DNA from: Sisyra terminalis
Taxonomy: Eukaryota; Arthropoda; Insecta; Neuroptera; Sisyridae
DNA: 64,000 bases
Direction: 5' to 3'
Assembly: GCA_958496175.1 (NCBI GenBank)
Contig: OY292279.1
Location: forward strand, 6,820,001 to 6,884,000
Part shown: in pieces, positions 57,916 through 64,000 of the stretch
Layout of the letters: the number at the start of each line of letters is the position of its first letter
Numbering within the stretch: the stretch's first letter is position 1
Program-made: the position numbers and the translations under genes
Notes under the pieces: generated by a model
Told to the model about the DNA's origin: nothing
What the model saw: the letters and a program-made list of their open reading frames with translations, nothing else
Databases searched by the model: none

Positions 57916-58164
57916 TGAGCCATAATTAACTAGGTTTTAAGAAGATTTGGCAGTCTGTTAAATGTGTTTTTATCGGAAGGATATCTTGTTCTTTGTCACT
58001 AAGTAAAAAATAAATCTATCTTTTATTACGTAAAAGATTTTAATAAGATTATAATAAACTACAGGATTGGAATTTAAAATATATATATGATCTGAATATA
58101 AAGAATATAATTGCATTGATCTACGTACCTTTTTTTCAAGTATTTCATCGTTTCTTTAGATCCT

Positions 58165-58859
58165 TTAAGGGTGGATCACTGTCAGAACGTAAAAAAAAAA
58201 TGATTTTTTTAAAACTGCTGCCATTTTTTTAGAGATATTAAAAAACGGTCTTCGGCATGTAAAAGTTGAAGTTTTGAACCCTCTCCCCCTTTTACAGCGC
58301 ATTGAAAAAGGGTCCTCAAAAATGAGGAGGCAAACGGAAGACAAGTTTTCTCGGAAACCGGAAGTCGGAGGATCATGATTTTCCAAAGAATGTAGGTTTT
58401 GGTAATGCGTCTTCTTGGTACTGAACCTCAAAAATCCGAAAAAAGTTGAAAATTCACAAAATGGCGCGACTTTAAAAAAAAAAGTTAAAAAAAATTACCT
58501 TTTTTTGGACCTTTCCCCCTCTCCCACTTTGAGAGGGGAGAGGTTTGACCAATTTCAGAGGTTCAGAACCAAGAAGATGTGTTGAACTATAACCCTCTCC
58601 AGTTTCAAGTCAATTCGTCGGATAGTTTCTGAGAAATCTTGTCTTCCAGTTTTAAATAGTTGATTTCGAGAAAAACGCTTGTAAAGTTTTTTTAAGATAT
58701 TTTTTTATGTTATTATCAATTTATTCAATTTTTATAAGTGAAAATACATTAGTCAGCTATTCCAATCCTTTTAACACGTTATTCTTGAATGTTATAAGAA
58801 GACATTTATGGAAAAAAAAATCGAAAAATTTTTTTTTTCTGACGGTGATCCACCCTTAA
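58165..58859. mobile_element. TTAA-flanked non-autonomous element, copy 2 (695 bp)
   Basis: The ends TTAAGGGTGGATCACTGTCA (58165) and TGACGGTGATCCACCCTTAA (58859) form a cleaner inverted repeat than the 20.1-kb copy, with TTAA target sites. Same orientation and internal order as 20142-20866, with an internal deletion after TTTTGAAC near 58278. Confidence 0.85.
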
Positions 58860-58864
58860 ACTTC

Positions 58865-61140
58865 GGCTGAAATAATACTAGACCTCTCAAATGTTGCTCA
58901 TCAAAACCTATAGGGTACTCTTGAAAGTCCTGGTGTAAATTAGTTCCTGGTGGTTGTAATATATTACAATATGATTGAAAACTTCATCAAAGACCAATCA
59001 TGCTGTAAGGAAGAAAATTAGAATACTCCAAAAGTTTTTTGTAGATCAATAGGTAAAACTACTACAAAGTATGAAAGGGAAAGTAAAATAAGACCAAAAC
59101 AATACAATTAATATTGGCTTTATTATTTTTCTGATAAATACAGAACATATAATTTTTTTATGTTATACATAAGTGTCACACACTCGTCCATCTCCATTCT
59201 CATACCTTTTATATCCTTAAGGAATAAATAACTGATATGTTTTTTATATGATATGTATAATTTTCATGTCTTTTCATTTAAATATAATTAATTGATTCAA
59301 GCTAAAAAAAATCATGCTTTTTGATTTTCCTATTTTTAATAATTTATCAATTTTTCTAACATTCAAAGAAACCGAACTATTTAGTGAAAATATAACAGTA
59401 AAACAATTGTAGATTAATTTTGGTGGTTACTTATAACAATAGTAAAATATATGATTTAAATATATTTAGTAGCATTTAGTTTAATTTTTTTTTGTCTCCT
59501 AATCATTAATGATATGTACATAATTGAATAATTGATATTAAGTTGTTTGAAATGATAATATTATTCCTTAGTCCTGGCATTACATAACGAAATTGCTCAG
59601 CCCCAATAACAAATTGAATCAATATTGAAAACACATTAAAATAACAAATTTCCCGAGCAAATATTTTTATTTTCAACAAAATTAAATCGGAAATGAGCAA
59701 CAAAGAAAATTTTCTGGAAATATTTAAAAAAATATTGTTTTTTTTTTGTCCAAAAATAAGACACAAATTATAAATCAATTCGTAAATTTCCTTGACAAAT
59801 TTTCTTAAAATATTTTTAGAAAATATTTTTTTTTTACGATTTAAAGATTTACAAATGGTACGAATAGATAGAAAAGATTTTTCCTATATAATGATAATAA
59901 GTTAGAATTTTTTTTTCTGGATTGAAAAACCGATTTCGTTTCTAGAATTTTTTATGTTACTAAAGCCTCAAACCACAATAAGCACACGTCAAATGATTGA
60001 CGGTCTTTTTTAGTCATAATTATTATACGCATACGTTTTCAGTCGTTATACACAGAGTTTAAGTCTTGATCTTATAAGATTTAACAAAATAATAATTTTT
60101 TTTAGAGTTTTGTTCTCGTTACCCCAAAATAGTGATTATATCCTGTATGAAGAGATTGAAGATGAGTTTAGAATGACTTTCGTCGAAGATATGAGCTATA
60201 TTAAGTTTTGTTAATTTTTTTTTTCTAAAGTTATATGATGTTTTTGGTGAATATTGTTTTCAAGTTTACAAGTGGACCCATAAGATCTATTCAAACTTTG
60301 TAAAACCGGCTAAACTGGATGCCTAAATAAATATAGACACAGAAATGATTTTCATTCATTTTGGCCATCAAAACGAATCGTGGGTGACCAACTTAATAGT
60401 TTTTGTAGAAAATTCATAGTAATTTTTGTCGAAAACATAAATTTATAAAAATCCATTATTGTGTAGATATTACTTCTTAAGATAGGGAAATAAAGTTTCG
60501 GATGAAGAAAACGTTTGACTTACTCAAAAAAATTCCCATTTTTCAAAGACAATTATAAGTTTTGGATTTCAAGCTTTTCACCACAAAAAAATGTTCTCTT
60601 TTATTCAAAATAAATATTTTCAACTAAATTTTATTTAAATTATTTAGCTGCATTAGTCTATTGAAATTTTACCTTAAAACTCAAAGTTTAAGAGCCACGT
60701 TTTAACTTAAACTTTTCACGCACGTGCTTCATTTAAAATCAATACAAAATACAAAGTAAAAGACAAATATATTTGTCATAATATTTTTCTGTTTTTCTGT
60801 AAATATTTTTTGTTTATATGCAACAAAAAAATAATGCTTCAGCAACATAAATGTCTCACGGACCTTACAGATGATTTTCTAAAGCCCACCGTTGAAAGAA
60901 TAAGCAAAAACAATATGTGTTTTTACAAGAAAACAAAAAGAGAACAAAGTTGGATTATCAAAAACATAAAATGTATCAAAAGAAAACTGGGATAGTTTTT
61001 AATTCAAATGAAAAGACAAACAATATCAATTCTGAAAATATAAATTAAATGAAGAAAATTTGATATTACTCGAATATAAAGATCTTATAGCATCAACTTT
61101 AGAGGGATATTTATAAATACCTGAAGAAAATTCAACCTGG
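58865..61140. other. AT-rich, no gene seen
   Basis: No exon, RNA gene or recognisable repeat. The frames present are low-complexity Ile/Phe/Lys-rich. Confidence 0.4.
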
Positions 61141-61189
61141 ACAATGATTATCGAAGAACCGTTCAGAAAACCCAGCAGTCTATCAACCA

Positions 61190-61800
61190 CCTATCTTCCT
61201 GGTTCGGTAGATGGACATTTTTTATAAATCCATCATAAACCATAGCCAAAATCTTCTTCCTAAGAAGTTTCCCAACCAACTGGAGCCTATAGTGCCGGAT
61301 CTCATGGAAATTCCGTGGTGTGAGAAAAAAACGCCTGTTAAATATCTAGAGATACTTCTGGAGTCGAAATTTATATGGCAAAGCCATATCTCAAGTAAAA
61401 TCAGAGAAGTCAACTCAAGATTCCTCCAACTATACCCACTTATCAACAGAAGGTCTCGTCTAAGTATGGAATGTTCAATGATGATATACAAATCAGTCAT
61501 AAGACCACTTTTCACATACTCTTGCGCCATCTGGCTTCCATCCTCAAAGAAAAATCACAATGACTTACAGGTGTTCCAAAATAGAGTCTTGAGAATCATC
61601 ACTAAAGCTCCATGGTAAGTGAGAATTAACCAAATTCATCACGAAATTAACGTCCCATACATAAAAGACTTTCAGATCGTACTCACAAGGAATTTCCTTA
61701 ACGGCCTGGAAAATTGACGTAGTGCGGTAGAACTAGGTTTGGGGGAAAAAGATGGCTGTAGCGAAAACTTCCTCAAGAGCTCCAAGAAATAGTAATTGCT
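61190..61800 (+). mobile_element. Jockey-like LINE ORF2, C-terminal fragment
   Basis: The plus-strand frame 61211-61618 reads KKTPVKYLEILLESKFIWQS then SRFLQLYPLINRRSRLSM, YKSVIRPLFTYSCAIWL and FQNRVLRIITKAPW. It is then shifted to INQIHHEINVPYIKDF. It is the part after the RT active site in Jockey-clade elements (KYLG..LD..L.W..HI, L..Y...IRP...Y....W, Q...L..I..APW). It is truncated at the 5' side and has lost its start. Confidence 0.75.
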
Positions 61801-61909
61801 GGACCACAAGGTCTAGAACCATAGACAAATAAAAAAAAGACAGAGGAATGAAGTTGAACTCCTCCAGGTACTTAAACCCCGTTAAAGATCAATTGCCTGT
61901 TATCACCAC

Positions 61910-62142
61910 CATGATATAGCAGCAAATTGCTGAACTGGTGCAAATTATATAATAGTCCACAAACTTTGAATTTTTCAAATACAAATCGACTCCCAATAAC
62001 GACTCCCAGGAAAATAACAGCCGGAGTTCCCCAAGGTAGCGTACTGGGACCTCTGTTGTTTTCCCTTTACACAGCCGATATACCAAATACAACAGATGCA
62101 TTAGAAAAAAAAACCCTTAATCCTCTGTATTTAAATTTTTAG
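61910..62142 (+). mobile_element. Jockey-like LINE RT palm fragment
   Basis: The plus strand reads [19 protein letters not shown] then [20 protein letters not shown]. This is the RT block B ([19 protein letters not shown]) of Jockey elements. It lies downstream of the C-terminal fragment at 61190-61800 although it should precede it. The two are therefore separate insertions or the product of a rearrangement. Confidence 0.7.
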
Positions 62143-62149
62143 CTAATAT

Positions 62150-62940
62150 AAAGGTGGTTTTCCGTCAACAATATGGTACAGAAATTAATTGTTGTTTCAA
62201 CAATTACAGAAGCCCAAATACCACCTAAAAGAAACTTCTTTACTTTGAAATATGAATTAGAAAAGATGCCAATTTATGAGTACTTTAGAAGTATAGTTGT
62301 AGACCTATTAGTGGAAACCCCAAAGTTTTAAACTCATCTGTACTTTACCTGTCCGGAGTTCTGGTAGTTATTGATTTTCAACCAAAATATAGAGTAAAAT
62401 TATTGGCTAAACTTCGACAAAAATCATTCCAAACTCCATATTCCTAGAATGAACAAAACAATCATTCAAAATATTAATTGAATCTACGTTTGTATTAGTT
62501 AATAATTCCTTATATCCTATGTTATTTTTTTAAATATTTTCATCTAAATATATATAACTACATTAATATTGACTTTATTAGAGTGTTCATATTTTTCCAT
62601 TTATCATTAAATATATATATATTTCTTATTTTGGATTTCAAGAGTGAAAATCACATTAAAACAATGATAAGCTGACATCTTACATAGTAAACGATATATA
62701 TTCATTTTTCTTTCTAGTCTTACATTCTAATCATAAATGTATAAGATATTTTTTACAGCCATTATAATTTATGTTACATCTATTTGATCTATTTTTTTTG
62801 TCATATTGCACACACATATTTTAAATAGACGAAAGATAAATTGCAGAGAAAAATCGCAGATTTCTTTCATTTTGTATATAATATTTAAAAGATATCGTTG
62901 TTTTAAGCAGATCAGATCAGGAAATTTAAATCTTCCATAG
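62150..62940. other. AT-rich, no gene seen
   Basis: No exon or repeat recognised. Confidence 0.4.
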
Positions 62941-62945
62941 CCCAA

Positions 62946-63045
62946 AGCTACGACGGCCACTTTGTGCTTTGATTTCTAAATGCTTAACAAAACAATTGCA
63001 CAACTATATGTGTTGATTTTTTGACAAAATGGCCGTCGTAAAAGC
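62946..63045. repeat. short inverted repeat (AGCT..ACGACGGCCA)
   Basis: AGCTACGACGGCCACTTTGT at 62946 is mirrored by ACAAAATGGCCGTCGTAAAA(GCT) at about 63024-63045. It forms a ~100-bp unit with ~20-bp ends, a possible tiny MITE or a structured regulatory palindrome. Confidence 0.55.
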
Positions 63046-63049
63046 TCGC

Positions 63050-64000
63050 AGGTGTTGATGAAGATTTTTTTTTTCATAAGCGCAATCTATGTTTTTTTAT
63101 TTGAATGTGTCACATTAATTTTGATTAAAATTAATCAATTATTCATTCTATTCACATTAATTATTAATTTATTTTTTTTAAAAAAAAAGGAGAATTTTTA
63201 TACTTTAGTACACCGAAAAAAAGCAGAGATACATCAAAATTTATATATAGATATCTAACGTTATAAATAATTTACATTTATCACATCAAAACGAAAAATA
63301 AAAATTTTAAATAATTTGTTTTCCAAGCAGCATTAATTTAGGTTTTGACAAATTTCTTTTCTTTTTCAAGCCAAAAGCTTTCGTTTTAAAAATTCTACAC
63401 AATTTTTTTTTGTAGAAATATTTAAAATATATTATAATAATAATTACAAATAATTCAACAACAATATTTCTTGTTTCAATAGTTTTTTTTTTACAATTTA
63501 TTTAAATATTATAATTTTCATAATTGATTTAAATTTTTCCAAGTTCTTTGAGTTTATATAAGGTCGTATATAAATGATATGTTTACGTTGATATGTAACA
63601 CAAGGGTTACAGGCTTTTTTCACAGGCCGTATGACTACTTGCTATACAAACGAAAGGTGTGAAATTTTTGGAAAAAGAACAATAAATGGATTGTCTTTTT
63701 TGCACGTATAGAATTTATTTTCTGATATGAAAGTATTTTAGATTTGGTATATTTATTTGATCCTTTGAAAATTCATCCCTGACAATTCATCCCCTTCAAT
63801 TATTTTTTTCTAGCCTTAAATTTTTGTTGACAAATCTTCTAGTTGTCAATTGGTAACGACTTAAATAATTTTTGTGCAATGAATCAATTTAAGAAGAATA
63901 TTATTTTTGATAAATTAATAAAAAAAATTTAAATTGGTTTAAAGCTTTTAACCGAGTGAAATATTTGTTAGGATACTACAGGCAACGAAATTTAGGTACC
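63050..64000. other. AT-rich, no gene seen
   Basis: No exon or recognisable element. The short frames are low-complexity. Confidence 0.4.

Noticed and set aside
61222..61530. 102-codon minus-strand frame
   Set aside because: It is the reverse shadow of the Jockey C-terminal frame on the plus strand.

Overview
The window is AT-rich eukaryotic nuclear DNA with no dense gene array. Spliced exons, GT..AG introns, Jockey-like LINEs, mariner, pogo and TTAA-flanked short elements, and a CAP (venom-allergen-5 type) gene point to an insect. A beetle is possible from the style of the CAP protein, but this is inference. Nearly all the long reading frames lie in repeats or are chance.

One gene is clear: a CAP-superfamily (antigen 5 / SCP / TAPS) secreted protein on the minus strand. 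Its exons run from 26193 down to 16564 and join in phase, giving both CAP signature motifs. The N-terminal signal-peptide exon was not found. A TATA-bearing minus-strand first-exon candidate near 42.4-42.75 kb might belong to it. Weaker gene traces are a trypsin-like exon at 11.75-11.87 kb, a short coding exon with a good donor at 15.12-15.15 kb, and a GC-rich promoter/first-exon region at 6.57-7.08 kb. All three are on the minus strand.

The rest is repeats. From 2.9 to 9.8 kb lie three local tandem duplications. At 10.8-11.2 kb a pogo-type MITE is nested in a TTAA-flanked MITE. At 12.5-13.3 kb there is a 320-bp tandem repeat with a conserved reading frame. The CAP introns hold a 725-bp TTAA element, a second pogo MITE, a Jockey 3' fragment, a 276-bp TIR element and a foldback element. 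From 31.2 to 36.9 kb there is a TTAA MITE, a tRNA-derived SINE and a 3-kb palindrome (33.2-36.2 kb) interrupted by a second foldback element, with a third beside it. Copies of the third lie at 40.3, 45.0 and 49.6 kb. The right part has Jockey fragments (38.6, 56.3-57.9, 61.2, 61.9 kb), a Penelope-like GIY-YIG fragment (43.7-44.3 kb) and decayed mariner sequences (51.6-52.6 and 54.2 kb).

The most unusual object is the central loop of the 3-kb palindrome. Between its 0.83-kb arms it carries what reads as a complete heat-shock promoter: CT/GAGA runs, two heat-shock elements with 5-bp phasing, TATAAG, and a TCAGT initiator 32 bp downstream. This suggests a foldback transposon that captured an inducible promoter pointing into one of its own arms.
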